Shown here one piece after another: positions 1-14,349 of a stretch of DNA of 64,000 nucleotides. Made by a program: the position numbers and the translations under genes. The notes under the pieces are model-generated. The model was given only the letters and a program-made list of their open reading frames with translations, was not told the origin of the DNA and did no database searches. The stretch is from contig NC_052480.1 in the NCBI RefSeq assembly GCF_009730915.1, positions 3,286,001-3,350,000 of the forward strand, read 5' to 3'. Origin of the DNA: Dioscorea cayenensis subsp. rotundata (Eukaryota > Streptophyta > Magnoliopsida > Dioscoreales > Dioscoreaceae). The stretch's first letter is position 1. Every line of letters begins with the position of its first letter.

Positions 1-332
1 ATGTTTAGAGAAATTCATGTTAATAGTTCATATGAAGAATAACTATTTTTAGAAAGAGCATTAAGGTAAAATGATCTCTCTAAAGAGCAAGTTTATCTTA
101 AGTATGATTTTATTTATCTTTGATAAGATCCAAAATGATTAATTATATCTTTGGTAAACTCCTTTTATGATAGATATATTTCTAAGAGAGAAGAATAATC
201 TATTATAGGTAAAAATAAAAAAGCATCATGAAGATTGCATAGAGCTTAGTTTGGTATGAAATGAATCTATTTGAAGACACAAACTAAGAAAAGAAAAGGT
301 AAGCCAACATGATTCTCAATACCATAATTAGC

Positions 333-1045
333 GAGAGGCGGAACCAAGGGGGCGCTAGCAGGGGCTGAAGCCTCCCCTTGGCGTCGGAGAGAATATTTTT
401 TAAACAATATAAGATTTGATGATTATCAGTTTTCCTATATTCAAATTAATATAAAATATAATATTTGGATACACAAAACCAAGTAATATAGGATTAGCTC
501 AAACCACCCAAGTTCAAATCTCTCTTGGTGCATTTTTTTTCACATTTTATTTTTTAATTTAAAAATTACTAGAATTTCAAAATTTTAATTTAAAAAAATC
601 TTAAATGCAAATTTTAATAATTTTAAAAAAAAATTAAATTGATCATGAGGCCTAACAAATATATTATTACATATATGCACATGTTATAATATACTATATA
701 TGCTAGAGTGAAATAACAAATGCTTTTTATAAACAATAGTTTGGTTGTTTGTAGTGAGAGAGATCAATTTTATCATATTTTAAAAAATATACTAACTTGA
801 GATGTATTTTTATTAGTTGAATTATTGAAAATCTCATATATTTGCTATTGGTAATAATAAAAATTTAAATTATACTCTATATATATTTTTAATATGTGTA
901 TTCAATTTTTTTGTTATATTAGCACATTAATCTTCATTTAAAATAATTATTTTGTTGAATTATTATTTTTATTTTTTTGTTTTGTTTTGCTTTTACGCTT
1001 CAGCACCCCCCTACCCCCTACCATTGAGTCCTGGTTCCGTCCCTG
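333..1045. mobile_element. hAT-like non-autonomous element (713 bp)
   Basis: The two ends form an imperfect terminal inverted repeat: GAGAGGCGGAACCA at the left and, reverse complemented, CAGGGACGGAACCA at the right. Further in, both ends carry a G-rich run followed by GCTGAAGC, so the inverted repeat reaches about 45 bp. An 8-bp flanking duplication matches at 7 of 8 bases (TAATTAGC at 325-332, TAAATAGC at 1046-1053), the size made by hAT transposases. The interior is A/T rich with no coding capacity. Confidence 0.6.
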
Positions 1046-1440
1046 TAAATAGCAATATAATTTGAAAGAAAGATCTAAAGTTATTTATGGGCGAAGCTAT
1101 TCAAGAACACAATCATATATGGTGAGATTTGATTGAAGATTGATTGAAGACTTTTACAACCACAGTGGTAGTGATAATCTTATTTTCATGACAATATTTA
1201 GTAGACACTCACAGAAATGTCAAAGCAAATGAAAATATTAGTGACAATAATATTTGTTAAAATTACTTTGGCACCAAATTTGATATACATCGTCACGATT
1301 GTAATTGTATTAGTGAAAAAAAATAAATCATCATAATTAACTTAAACTATAGTGTCAAGTAAATTTTTTTGTCACAAAAATCTCATATTTTGTGGCAAAA
1401 TGATAGATAGCCACAGAAAAATTGCCACTAAATGTCTTAA

Positions 1441-1451
1441 TTCTTGTAGTG
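1441..1451 (-). mobile_element. CACTA-type terminus (solo end)
   Basis: On the minus strand the sequence begins CACTACAAGAA, the standard tip of plant CACTA (En/Spm) elements. It is followed inwards by short GTGGCAAT/TGTGGC-like subterminal motifs at about 1390-1435. No matching opposite tip was found within about 1 kb, so this is either a truncated element or one whose other end has decayed. Confidence 0.45.
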
Positions 1452-2412
1452 TCATTACGCATAAACCATAACGCTTTGGATGACCGCCTTCCCTTATGTC
1501 CATCTCATTACGAATTCTGGTGGATTTTGGGCTGGATGAAAGTGGCATTCACATTGTAAGATCAACACATAGACGTGAACCATTATAAGGGTTCTAGTAT
1601 CTCTCATTTGACATTGGCTGAAACTCTCTATGGTATACATTAAAAATTGTCTCAACCTTATCAACATTATCTACGTATGCCTTGCCAATGTAGATGAATG
1701 TATGCCCATACTACAAGGACATGGCGAAAGGAAAATGAAATGTTTGAAACTCACCACAATCACACCATCGTCTTCTCAAATCAATGTGGTAACTGCTAGC
1801 TATACCATTGCACTGCTACCATGAAAAGAATTTTCTTCAGGATCAAATTGACGAACAAAAATGTTGCATGTTGTTTGTTAATTTTTATGTATATAAAAAA
1901 TTTTAACCACAACAATTTTTATCTATTGAAATTTTGACGGAATATTATCCATAATTTTTATCTGTTAAAATTAGTGAAAGTAGAAATAAAAGAATAGAAG
2001 TGGGAATAAAACTAGGTATGAGAAATTTTATGAAATTATAAGGGTTTCAGTATAATTTTTTTTTTAATTTAAAAAACTAGCATAACCCATTACAGTTTTT
2101 AAAAAAATAAATTTTAATATTAGAAATTATTGGAACCTGCAGTTTTAAAAAAAATAAAATTTTAATATTAAAAAACTAGTGAAAGCCACAACTTTTTTTA
2201 AAAAAACTAAAATTTAATATTAAAAAATAAAAAATGCCAATTTTGGTAAATAATTATGAAAATACCTATTTTGATAATTAATTAAAAAAATCAATATTAA
2301 AAAAAACCCAACCCATGATCATTTTATTCTTAATTTGATAAATATTTTTAATAAAAATATTTTTTTAAAAATATTTATTTTTTAATAATAATATTATAAA
2401 AATATCTTTATA

Positions 2413-2696
2413 CTCCCTCCACTCTAAACAATCTGTCACGTTTAAGATTTGCACTAATATTTAAAGTGCTACTACAACTCTAAAATACTAGAAAGAAATA
2501 ATATTAAAAAACAATTTTATCCTAATTTTTAAGATTTTTATTTTATTGATACACTCATTTTTTTTTAAATAAACTTTATTAAATTAGATGGGTAACATTG
2601 GAAAAGTCATAATTACCACTTATAGAATTCTTAAGTTAACAATTAATTTGAAAAAAAAAAATCCCTAAAGTAACAAATAATTTGGACCCGAGAAAG
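2413..2696. mobile_element. Stowaway-like MITE
   Basis: The element begins CTCCCTCCACTCTAAA and ends with the complementary ACCCGAGAAAG, flanked by TA on both sides, as for Stowaway (Tc1/mariner-type) MITEs with CTCCCTCC ends. A diverged partner copy lies in the other arm of the inverted duplication (about 27107-27385), so insertion came before the duplication. Confidence 0.5.
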
Positions 2697-2734
2697 TATA
2701 TTATATAATTGTTAGTTTGATTTTGTTAATCAAA

Positions 2735-2925
2735 ATCACCACCGTAATAGCCGAACGGTAAGACTCTTGACTCCCATTAGGGTCCTTAGAGAGGTCGAGT
2801 ATTTTACTCCCTATCAATGCATGGTTAAGGACTAATAATATAAAATTATGCATGGGGAGCCTTGTCTGCATTATTAAAAAAATAAACTAAAATAAAATAA
2901 TAATAATAATAATAATAATAATTAA
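2735..2925 (+). repeat. tRNA-derived SINE-like repeat with (AAT)n tail
   Basis: TAGCCGAACGGTAAGACT resembles a polymerase III A box. About 45 bp on, GAGGTCGAGTATTTT resembles a B box. The unit ends in A-rich sequence and an (AAT)n run at 2899-2922. A more degenerate version is in the opposite arm at about 26935-27070 (reversed). The B box is poor, so family assignment is tentative. Confidence 0.35.
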
Positions 2926-3159
2926 ATAATTAAATTGATTTTTTTAGTAACTCGAACCCACATCCAAAAAAAATTTAAAAACTCGATGGGACCGTAATCA
3001 TTTGATTAAATAAATCAAAATTTTAACTTGGTTTTTAACTTGATTTTTTTATTTTCAGTTTAATTTTTAAAAAACCTTGTCATAGAAAAATTAATTTAAA
3101 ATTTGGATCAAGGTGTCATTAACTCAAGAGAGCCTCAATAATCTATTCTGTATACAACC

Positions 3160-3490
3160 TTATTTATTTATTTATTTATTTATTTATTTTGATTGAAATG
3201 GATAAATAACAATTTAATTGAAAACAAATTGGAGCAAGAACAAAAATTACAGAGTGAACCAGCAATAAACAGTAAAGAAAACAACAACAAAATGATAGAG
3301 AGCTAATTGATGGTCCTTCTCAATGCAACCTTATCGTTCGAGCTTAATCGATCAAAAGGTGGATAAACCACTTCAATTAAAAAGAGAACAGATACAGACA
3401 CCCACAAAAAACCACACCCAAACAGACCCAGGACTACAACATACACCACAAGATGTGGTTACAAAAGTCCAAGATTTTTTTATGGCCCTT
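3160..3490 (-). mobile_element. Two LINE 3-prime-end fragments
   Basis: GGATAAATAACAATTTAATT (3199 onwards) and GGATAAACCACTTCAATTAA (3360 onwards) both resemble the 3-prime end of the large LINE (AGATAAATCACTTCAATTAA at 3789). Each is preceded by a T-rich run, the complement of a poly(A) tail, and followed by A/C-rich 3-prime-UTR sequence. They look like 5-prime-truncated insertions on the minus strand. They are absent from the matching position of the other duplication arm. Confidence 0.5.
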
Positions 3491-3510
3491 TTTCAATGTC
3501 ATGATTGGTA

Positions 3511-3590
3511 ATGGTCCTTTTCAATGCTGGGCAGTTGGTTGATGGTCCTTTTCAATGCTGTGGTTGATTGATGGTCCTTTTCATGGTTGC
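3511..3590 (+). repeat. Short minisatellite, about 30-bp unit, 3 copies
   Basis: The unit starts ATGGTCCTTTTCAATGCTG and is followed by a GGTTG-type tail; copies start near 3511, 3541 and 3571. A related single unit (ATGGTCCTTCTCAATGC) lies at 3309, across the inserted LINE fragments. The opposite arm appears to have only one unit. Confidence 0.6.
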
Positions 3591-4009
3591 TATCATGCAC
3601 ATGATGTCATCTTCTATAGTACTGTTCAATGAGTTTTAATGTGGATTTTTTTTTGGAGAACTTATATTTTTTATTTTTTTAACATTATATAGCAGAGGAA
3701 TTCATCCTCATTATTTTATGTGTTAGTATGTCATTTATAATAAATCATGTATATTTTTATTCTATTAAAATTTTTATTTTTAAAAAATAGATAAATCACT
3801 TCAATTAAGAGGACAAAAATACAAATATAAAACCACAAACAGTTGTGACTACCAACAAAAAATCACAGACCACTAACAGTGATACAACGCCAAACCTAGA
3901 ACAAAACAGGAACCACTTTCTCAACACCCTTACAAAGAACACTTGACTAACCCATGTACTGATCCTGCGCCTCCTCGGCTCTTAAGCTATCCCACAGCAC
4001 CTCCACACG

Positions 4010-5014
4010 CTACTGTAAAAACTCCAGACTGTGTCTAACCATGTGAATGGAGTTTTCAAACTTCGCTTTGGAATCATTTGCAGCTGCTGAAAACCACGAT
4101 AGTATCATGCAATCGATTTTCAAGATAGTAGAAAGAGTAAGAGTGACAATATCATTAAAAATGCGATCGTTTCGAGCAAGCCAAATATACCACACAAGAT
4201 CTTTCATAATCAAAATTACCCTATCTTTATTTGCCGGTCGCAGTAAAGTTGTCCACTCTCTACAGCTACGACACATGGACTGGGGTGCATCCCGCAATTG
4301 AAACAAATTACAAAAATAATCCCAAATGCCTTTGGCAAAAGGACAATGCAAAAACAGATGATCTACCGTTTCAATCCCCTCATGACATATCACACATGTA
4401 GCCACCGGCAGCCTATTGCAACTTCTCCTTTCCAGATTTTCAAGGGTATGTATTTTATCCCTCCACACGAGCCAATTAAATAGGCTAATCTTCTGGGGGC
4501 AAATGGCCAGCCAAAACCACCTTGAAATCGGACATTGCAAACGCCCATCATTCAAGAAATTATAAAAGGATTTCACCGAAAAAGATCCCTTCACCATGAG
4601 AGCCCACTACTTCTTGTCTCTGATACCCCAATCAGTATGCAAGAACCTCTCGCGAAAAAGAATAATGTTAGGATTATCTTTGAAAGGTTCTTTATCTAAT
4701 AAGTACTCCAACCCCCGCACTGTGCCATGACAATGTAGGTAATTACTAAACACCTCTGGCCAAAGGAACCTAGGAGCTCTCCCATTAAGCCAGCGGTCAT
4801 TCCAGAATAAAGTCTCCAAGCCCGAGTTAACTTTTTGAGTGATGCACCCCCTAAACGCCGACAACGTCTTGGACGCCACTTTCCAAAAGAACGAAATCCT
4901 ACCTGACAGCTTAGGGAACAGATTCCAATCTAACAATCTGTAATTAAATTTGATCACAGACATACCAAACCAGCTAGGGTCGATCGAGAGCTTCCGCCAC
5001 CACTTCCCCAACAA
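4010..5014 (-). pseudogene. LINE ORF2: C-terminal zinc-binding (zf-RVT) region
   Basis: The frame at 4597-4010 reads FWLAICPQKISLFNWLVWRD, then CVICHEGIETVDHLFLHCPF. This is the C-x2-C...H-x4-C-type zf-RVT domain found after reverse transcriptase in plant LINEs. The adjoining frame 5014-4607 carries the usual linker (FWNDRWLNG). A stop separates the two frames. Confidence 0.8.
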
Positions 5015-5389
5015 AGCCTGATTGAAAGCGTTTAGATCTAGGATACCCCAACCTCCCTGGTCCCACGAACGGCAATGATTTTTCTAGCAAACCAATTTGG
5101 TCCCCGCTTTCTTGTCAGAACCCGACCACAGAAAGTTCCGTCTGATTCTATCTTATTTTTTTTTATCAGGCAACAAGGTAATCGAGATAGTGACATCCAA
5201 TATGTTGGTATTGCAGTTAAGACTGAATTAACAAAAGTGAGTCAACCTCTTTTGACAAATATTACGCTTTCCAAGAAGAAAGCATACTACTCACTTTATT
5301 AATTAGACCTTCCCAGTCTTACCTGCACAGTCTACGGCCCGAAATTGGGAAACCCAGATAGGTCACAGGAAGGAGCCCCATCTCGCAGT

Positions 5390-6304
5390 TTAAAGTTGTC
5401 GCGGCCTCTTCACTAAGAAGCAAGCCCCTATACTGGAGAACATGCAAGTTTTGGCAAAATTAGTTTTCAGTCCAGACAACCCTTCAAAAACATATAAGAT
5501 CACCTTTATGATCCTAAGATCCTCCAGCCCCCCAGTGCTCAGGATAAGCATATCATCAGCATAGTGCAGATTGCACATACTACCAAACTCACCCAGGGGG
5601 ACACCAACCAAGATCTTGGACTGTAACCCATTTGTGAATATCGTACATAACACATCCATTACGAGCACAAAAAGTAAAGGCGACAACGGGTCACCCTGTC
5701 GCAGACCCCTCTGATAACGAATATAACCATTTGGCGAGCCATTTATCAGAACAGACACCTTGGAGGAGAATAAAATGTTTTTAATCCACCACACCGATCA
5801 CGGCCCAAAACCCCTGGCCTAGAGAAGATCAAACAAGAAGGCCCAATCCACCGTGTCAAAGGCCTTAGCAAAATCCATTTTCAAAATATGCCCCAGGAGG
5901 CGGCGCTTGTGCATACTAAAGATAAGCTCTTCCACAGCAGCAATATTATCAAGAATACACCGACCTTTTAAAAAGGTCGATTGGGCCTAATCAACAAGAA
6001 GACCCATGACCTTGCTCAAACGATTCACCAGCAACTTGGAAATGATTTTCAAAGTGGAGTTAATCAAACTAATAGGTTAATAATCCCCCAGACGCTCCAG
6101 GGTTGCACACTTAGGGATAAGAACAATACTAGCCCAGTTGATCCTTTTTAAGTTGCCTTTCCCCCAATAAAAGTCCTCGCACAGCTTCTCGAGATCCCCT
6201 TTTAACAAATCCCAGAAATGTTTAAAGAAATGCAATAGAAAACCATCCAGACCAGGTGCTTTATCCCCACCAAGTTCAATTGCAGCACGCTTAATTTCCT
6301 CCAA
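5390..6304 (-). pseudogene. LINE ORF2: reverse transcriptase domain
   Basis: Frame 6304-6077 contains KAPGLDGFLLHFFKHFW, the fingers block of L1 reverse transcriptases. Frame 5794-5390 contains GLRQGDPLSPLLFVLVMD and the catalytic YADD box at 5563-5552. The stretch between them (6076-5795) has stops in the expected frame. The polymerase copies element RNA into the nicked target; this copy cannot be translated through. Confidence 0.85.
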
Positions 6305-6764
6305 AGAGAAAGGTCACTCCGATTGGGACAAGTTTACCGATGGGTAATTGACCAATAACTTCTGAAGGTCAATCCGAAAGCGAAAGTCCCTCCTTAACCC
6401 AAATTGAAGTTTGAATCTAGACGTGAAAACTTTGCCAATATCTTTGGGATCCGAGTAAAAATCACCATTGAGATTGATATGAGGAATGAAATTCCGATTT
6501 TTTACGTCCATTGGCTAGAACATGAAAGAATTTTGTGGTTTCATCTCCATCCTTAAGCCACTATAACCTAGATCTTTGCTTCCAATAGATCTCTTCCTGT
6601 TTAAGGATTGGCCCAAGTCGTTCTTGTAAATCCTGTTCCTGACTAGCCTCAGCTGTTGTGAGTCTACGCGTTTCCTTACAACAATCCAACTCTTCTAAGT
6701 ACTGCAACAAGGCTAACTTCTTAAGGTTAATGGAACCAAAGCTGAACGTATCCCAGTGCCGCAT

Positions 6765-7620
6765 CTAATCCCTTAAAAAAGCTAACTTCTTGGAGAAAAT
6801 AAAAGCACCATAGCCTTCAGGAGTCGAATCTGTCCACCGCTTGTGAACTAACTCCTGGAATCCATCCGCAGAAGCCCAGACCATCTCATGCCTGAAGGGT
6901 CTAGGGGAAGAAAAGTAGCTACCCACTTCCAGATGAATTGGCACATGATCTGAGCCCAACCTTGGTAGCCCGTTTTGAATTATTTTAGGAAAGTGTGCCG
7001 CCCAAGCATTATTAACAAGAAACCGATCTAACTTAACCCAAAGTGGGCCAGTCTGACCATTCATTCAAGTAAATCTCCTACCCACAGAAGGTGGCTCTCG
7101 GAGCCCTAAATCTTGAAGCAAGAAAGTAGCATTTCTGATATTCACCAAATAGGGGACACCCGAAGATTTATCCTCCTTTGCAAAAATAGCATTAAAATCG
7201 CCACAGATAACCCAGGGGACATTATTGGAGACAACACAACCCCTAAGTTCCTCCCAAAAATCATTCTTACGGGCCCTAGTGTTTGGGCCATAAACAATTG
7301 TACAACGCCAACGGAAATTATCTTTCAAGCAGCAAAAGTCCACTGTCACACTAAACTCACCCACTTTGCACAAGGTTGCTCGACAAGATCACACTATTCC
7401 ACTCCAGAATGATACCACCAACCATACCTCTCGTCGGTGAGAAGGAAAAATGATCAATGCGGTAGCTACCAATCTCGTGCCACAACACAGGCGGAATCTC
7501 CTCCAACATGGACTCTTGTAAGCAGCACAAGTCAGCAAAATGCATACTAAGGAAACCCTTAACTAAAAACCTCATAGACGGTCTACCTAGACCCCTCACG
7601 TTCCATGTAATGGCATTCAT
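6765..7620 (-). pseudogene. LINE ORF2: apurinic endonuclease domain
   Basis: Translation from the ATG at 7620 reads MNAITWNVRGLG, the usual start of plant LINE ORF2. Downstream are LCCLQES (the catalytic Glu block), WVICGDFNAIF (the GDFN block) and, after a frame change near 7065, LGSDHVPIHLE (the SDH block). These are the exonuclease/endonuclease/phosphatase motifs that nick target DNA for target-primed reverse transcription. Frame changes near 7370 and 7065 inactivate the domain. Confidence 0.8.
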
Positions 7621-7783
7621 TATAAACAAGTTAAACCTCACGGACCTCAGAGGAGTGCTCCACCTGCCCCCTAGAAGGGGCGGATTTAGTATTCTCTAAC
7701 AGGCGAATATGAGCAATACAATCAATTATATGAGTATCAGACTCAGAAAAAGTAATGCCACAAGCATTGCAATAATTCAAAAT

Positions 7784-9331
7784 TTACATATCAGCCCAAT
7801 CAGAAATAAGCAGGGGTTTGGAAGACGTATCTTCCCCAGTGCCAACCTGAGCTAGCTTCTTTTTAGCTGACTTCGGCAGTTCCGAAGCAAAACCAACATC
7901 CTCCATCCATTTGGTTGAAGGTTTCGTCTGCCTTTCACTTTTCCTGGTCCCTTTAGTTTGCTTTGAAAGCCCTGGGCCGCTATCCTCCAGAAGGCTTGGC
8001 ATTAGTTCCCTAAGATGGCGTTCAAATTCTGTCACCAAGTCATCTGAGTCAAGATCCTCATCCTGCGAGTCTTTCACCATCGATTGATTTTCCTCCCCCA
8101 CCTCCTCATCCATGTCCTTGGGCCGAGCATCATCAACTTGCAAACCTAGCCCACATCCCGGATATAGAGCACACGACCCTGCCATGTACTTCCAAACAAA
8201 GCCCACAGGTGGTGGCATAGATGGTTTGTTCTCAGGATTTCCAAAGTCCACAACCTTCTCAGCAACAATACCGGTCCCAAAAGAAAGCCCCACTTACGGC
8301 CCAGCAAAAATTGGTTGGGCCTCCTCTTAGGCCGCCTTCAAGGCTGCACTATATGACCCCAAGGCAAGATGCATCTTATGATCATGGGCCGTTAATTGGC
8401 CCACATCATATAATACCACCAGGTCCTCAGCCCCCCTGATCTTGCCGATCTCTTTACTATTCCTAGTTGTTAGATAAGAATCCTGATTGGGCCCAACGAG
8501 CAAAACCATTGTGTCCTCAAACCCTACTCCCTTTTCCACGTCTCCTCCAGTCAACTTTGGCCACGTCTTTCTTTGTCTCCAAGGTTGCCCTAGCCTCACG
8601 CAAATCCACACACGCCACCTCAACCTCGACGCTGCTAACCTCGACCAATTGAACCTCGTCCCTTGATTTTCTTATCTACACATTGTCAGATCGGGGTCTC
8701 CAGGTTTCAATAACGTGACATCTCGAGTCGCACGCCTTAGCCACCTTGTAACCAGCGGTCCATCCACGAGAATCCAAACGACCAACAGTCCCCCGATCTT
8801 GAACATTCCGATGAGGTCGCGGTCAACCGTCACCACTGTGGGAGCGCGACTCAACCACTGTCACTGGAGGACACCGACCCTCTTAGGAGCATTGTTCAAC
8901 CATGGCTGTGTCCACCCCAATCTCCAACACCTGCTCATGATGGGCCCTTGCCTCCTCCTTCGGTGAACATCTCCTACCCTCGTCCTCTATTCCACTATGG
9001 CTTCTCACAACAACAGTGTCTCTCACCGGCGAAGCTTGAAGCCCCCGAGTGAGAGCGCGAGTACCATTGTTTGAGCCCCTAAGTTCATTATCACCACGAC
9101 TGGGTGTCTGCCTTTCTCCTCCCGTGGAACCTCATGTGTGAAACGTCGCTCCAACTGAGGATCACCTAAACCATCCACCTTGCTCGTAGGGAGCACGTAA
9201 TGATCCACATCTTTCCTAAACTTAGGAAAAACATCTCTATCATCAGTGAGTAAAATGACATACCTTCTCATTCCAAAACTAAGATCCAACTCCATAGGCA
9301 GCGAAACGCATGCACGACGACGAACCAACAC
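7784..9331 (-). pseudogene. LINE ORF1-like region, broken
   Basis: Several minus-strand frames (9331-9023, 8854-8672, 8623-8327, 8293-7784) lie just upstream of ORF2. The last has an acidic, serine- and lysine-rich tail ending DWADM. No intact CCHC knuckle could be read, so assignment to ORF1 (the RNA-binding, Gag-like protein of plant L1 elements) rests mainly on position and strand. Base composition is clearly more GC-rich than the surroundings. Confidence 0.45.
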
Positions 9332-9480
9332 CGAAAGGATTTTTTTTTGTGTGGATTTGTCGCCTGCGACAACGTAATCAACTCACCAATGGATAAAGAT
9401 TTACATAAATACTCTATATACTAATAGATATTTTAACAATAAAAATATAAGAGAGAAAATATTTCGTAGAATAAAAAATG

Positions 9481-9778
9481 TATAATACCCGAATTGGTCC
9501 CTCTACTTTTCTCTCTCCCTTTTGGTCCCTCTACTCAAAAATGCTCCCAACTAGTCCTTTTACTCTTAAAAATAGTTCTACTTAGTCCCTTCTACTCTAA
9601 AATGGGCCAATTAGTGGTTGTATTTTCAAGAGTAAAGGAACTAGATGGGAAGAGATTAAATGTAGAGAGATTAAGTTGGACCATTTTCAAGAGTAGAGGG
9701 ACTAGTGGAGAGCATTTCTTAGTAGATGGGTCAAAAGGGAAGAAAGAGAAAAGTAGAAGGACCAATTCGGGTATTATA
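9481..9778. mobile_element. Fold-back MITE with long inverted repeats
   Basis: The first 20 bases (TATAATACCCGAATTGGTCC) are exactly the reverse complement of the last 20. The pairing continues imperfectly inwards (TCCCTCTACT with AGTAGAGGGA), so nearly the whole 298 bp could fold back. No coding capacity. Flanking sequence is continuous in the other duplication arm (about 26285-26320 reversed), so the element inserted after the duplication. Superfamily is unclear; a TA or TTA target fits the ends. Confidence 0.7.
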
Positions 9779-10094
9779 CCAATAAAAAACCGAAAACATA
9801 AAGTAGTGTTTGTTTACATGTATTTGGGTTTACTAGTAAACTGAAATTTAATTTTTTGAGTGAATTTCTAACCTTAAAGCAAGTTAAAGTACTCTCAAAC
9901 CCATTTTTATTGTTTTTGGCCCAAACCGGTGTTGAAGAGCATTGTTCTTCTCTTTTAGGTGCTGATGTAGTTGATGATCATTAAGCAATGGCTCAATGAA
10001 AAAAAATAATTTTTGAAGCTAGGGTTGAGGTGGAGGAAAACGAATGGTGTGGGGTGGTGAAAAATATTGATTACAAGAAATCTATCTATGAATA

Positions 10095-10391
10095 ATTCTC
10101 TTTCCATTCTTTTAATTTGTCACATTTTAGAGTTGTGTTTTTTTTATTTTTACTTGTCCATATAAATTTTGTGCAATATTAGATATTATTTTTTCAACTT
10201 CATTTTTTATATTTAATTTACTTCTATAACTTTCAATAAATTATATTCAACTGTATATTTTTCAAAATACATTTTACACAAGGGTAATATCGAAAAGTTA
10301 GTATAATTTTTATAAATTTTAAGTTATAAATTAACATTAACTAACTTATTTTAATCAGTATGAATTAGATAAAATTAACGAATGGAGAGAG
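10095..10391. mobile_element. Stowaway-like MITE, diverged
   Basis: The left end TTCTCTTTCCATTCTTTTAA pairs with the right end, which reads TACTCTCTCCATTCGTTAAT when reverse complemented. The interior contains TTTGTCACATTTTAGAGTT, shared with the sequence near 56953-57200, so a small family is present. No coding capacity. Confidence 0.45.
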
Positions 10392-10897
10392 TATCATTTA
10401 ATAATAATTTTAATATTTAATTTAATAATAATAATAATAGCTTAAATAATTAATACAATTATGAAAGTTTTTAAAAACAATATCTATTTATTAAAAATAA
10501 TAATTTTTTTCCAATACCAGATTGATTTTTGAAAAAAATTGACAAACCACCTATTCATTAAAAAGAATGGAAGAGAGAGCATAGAGAGGATCACTAGAAG
10601 TAAAACCCGATTAAAAAGAAAATAAGAAAGAAAAGTATAGTATTTACAGGAATGGTGCACACAAGAGCTAATTAACAAAGATTAGTGCCAACAGAGAAGG
10701 GGTTGTGTTGTTTGCTTACCATCGGAACAAACTTCGCTTGGACGGGGAGATCTGGCTCGCTTGTGGCCGCAGCAAGTGGCTCGTCTGGCTCTCTAGCCAA
10801 TGCTAGATTTACAAACCACTTTAAAAAAATAATAATAATAATAATAAACCAACACAAAATTTTATTTTTTTTATTTTAAAATTAAAATATTTATGAT

Positions 10898-10906
10898 TAT
10901 ATATAG
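10898..10906 (+). promoter_or_regulatory. Candidate TATA box of first reductase gene
   Basis: TATATATAG lies 120 bp upstream of the ATG at 11026. The 5-prime UTR from about 10930 is shared with the gene at 24524-20623 (both contain CCAGAAGCCATTTCTCCATC). Plausible by position only. Confidence 0.4.
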
Positions 10907-11025
10907 TGACTGAAACCCGATTCCACAGAACATTATCCTCTTCACGCGAGACAATCTCAAATTCCACGCAAAAATCCAGAAGCCATTTCTCCATCATCGT
11001 GGCTGGAGCTCCAAATCTCGTAGCA

Positions 11026-13616
<2,591 letters not shown>

Positions 13617-13654
13617 ACAAGTCTGATATACCTTTCACAAACATATTGAACACT

Positions 13655-14179
<525 letters not shown>

Positions 14180-14349
14180 TAAACACTCAGATGAATTATT
14201 AAATGAATGTCCTTGTCATCTTTCCCTTAATTTTAAATAACTAAACTAGCTTGCCATGCGGTGATGTTGTGCATTTATTTATACATTCCTTTTAAAATTA
14301 TGCTCAAAAGCTCACTGACTGGTTTTGTCTCCTTCCAACGAAATACTAA

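Larger units (their letters stand above)
1..2330. other. Intergenic, AT-rich, transposon remnants
   Basis: No gene is supported in this stretch. A 65-codon open frame at 1630-1824 has no recognisable motif and looks like chance. The recognisable content is an hAT-like element and one CACTA-type terminus (both listed separately); the rest is low-complexity A/T sequence. Confidence 0.6.
2330..3771 (+). repeat. Outer part of left arm of the inverted duplication
   Basis: This stretch matches the reverse complement of about 26400-27470. Shared blocks include GTTAGTTTGATTTTGTTAATC (2724 onwards) and the block reading TAACTCAAGAGAGCC near 3120. Further shared blocks are GGTTGATGGT at about 3535 and TTTTTATTCTATTAAAAT at about 3745. 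Differences are indels, LINE 3-prime fragments and a small minisatellite. With the reductase genes further in, it defines an inverted segmental duplication. Confidence 0.75.
3772..9397 (-). mobile_element. L1-type non-LTR retrotransposon (LINE), degenerate
   Basis: Minus-strand coding remnants follow the L1 order: ORF1-like region (9331 to about 7784), then an ORF2 with endonuclease, reverse transcriptase and a C-terminal zinc-binding domain. The 3-prime end lies near 3780, where the plus strand is T-rich. ORF2 is broken into at least eight frames by shifts and stops, so the copy is dead. Sequence flanking both sides (TTATTCTATTAAAAT before, ATACTAATAGATATT after) is contiguous in the other duplication arm near 26365-26385. 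That gives an empty site and shows insertion after the duplication. Confidence 0.85.

Noticed and set aside
480-540. tRNA-like CCAAGTTCAAATCTC motif
   Set aside because: No matching A box or cloverleaf; lies inside the hAT-like element at 333-1045.
7113-8652. Plus-strand open frames opposite the LINE
   Set aside because: They are antisense to recognisable LINE endonuclease and ORF1 coding and carry no motif.
10685-10815. GC-rich island upstream of the first reductase gene
   Set aside because: Open frames on both strands but no motif, no splice signals and no copy in the opposite arm; left unannotated.
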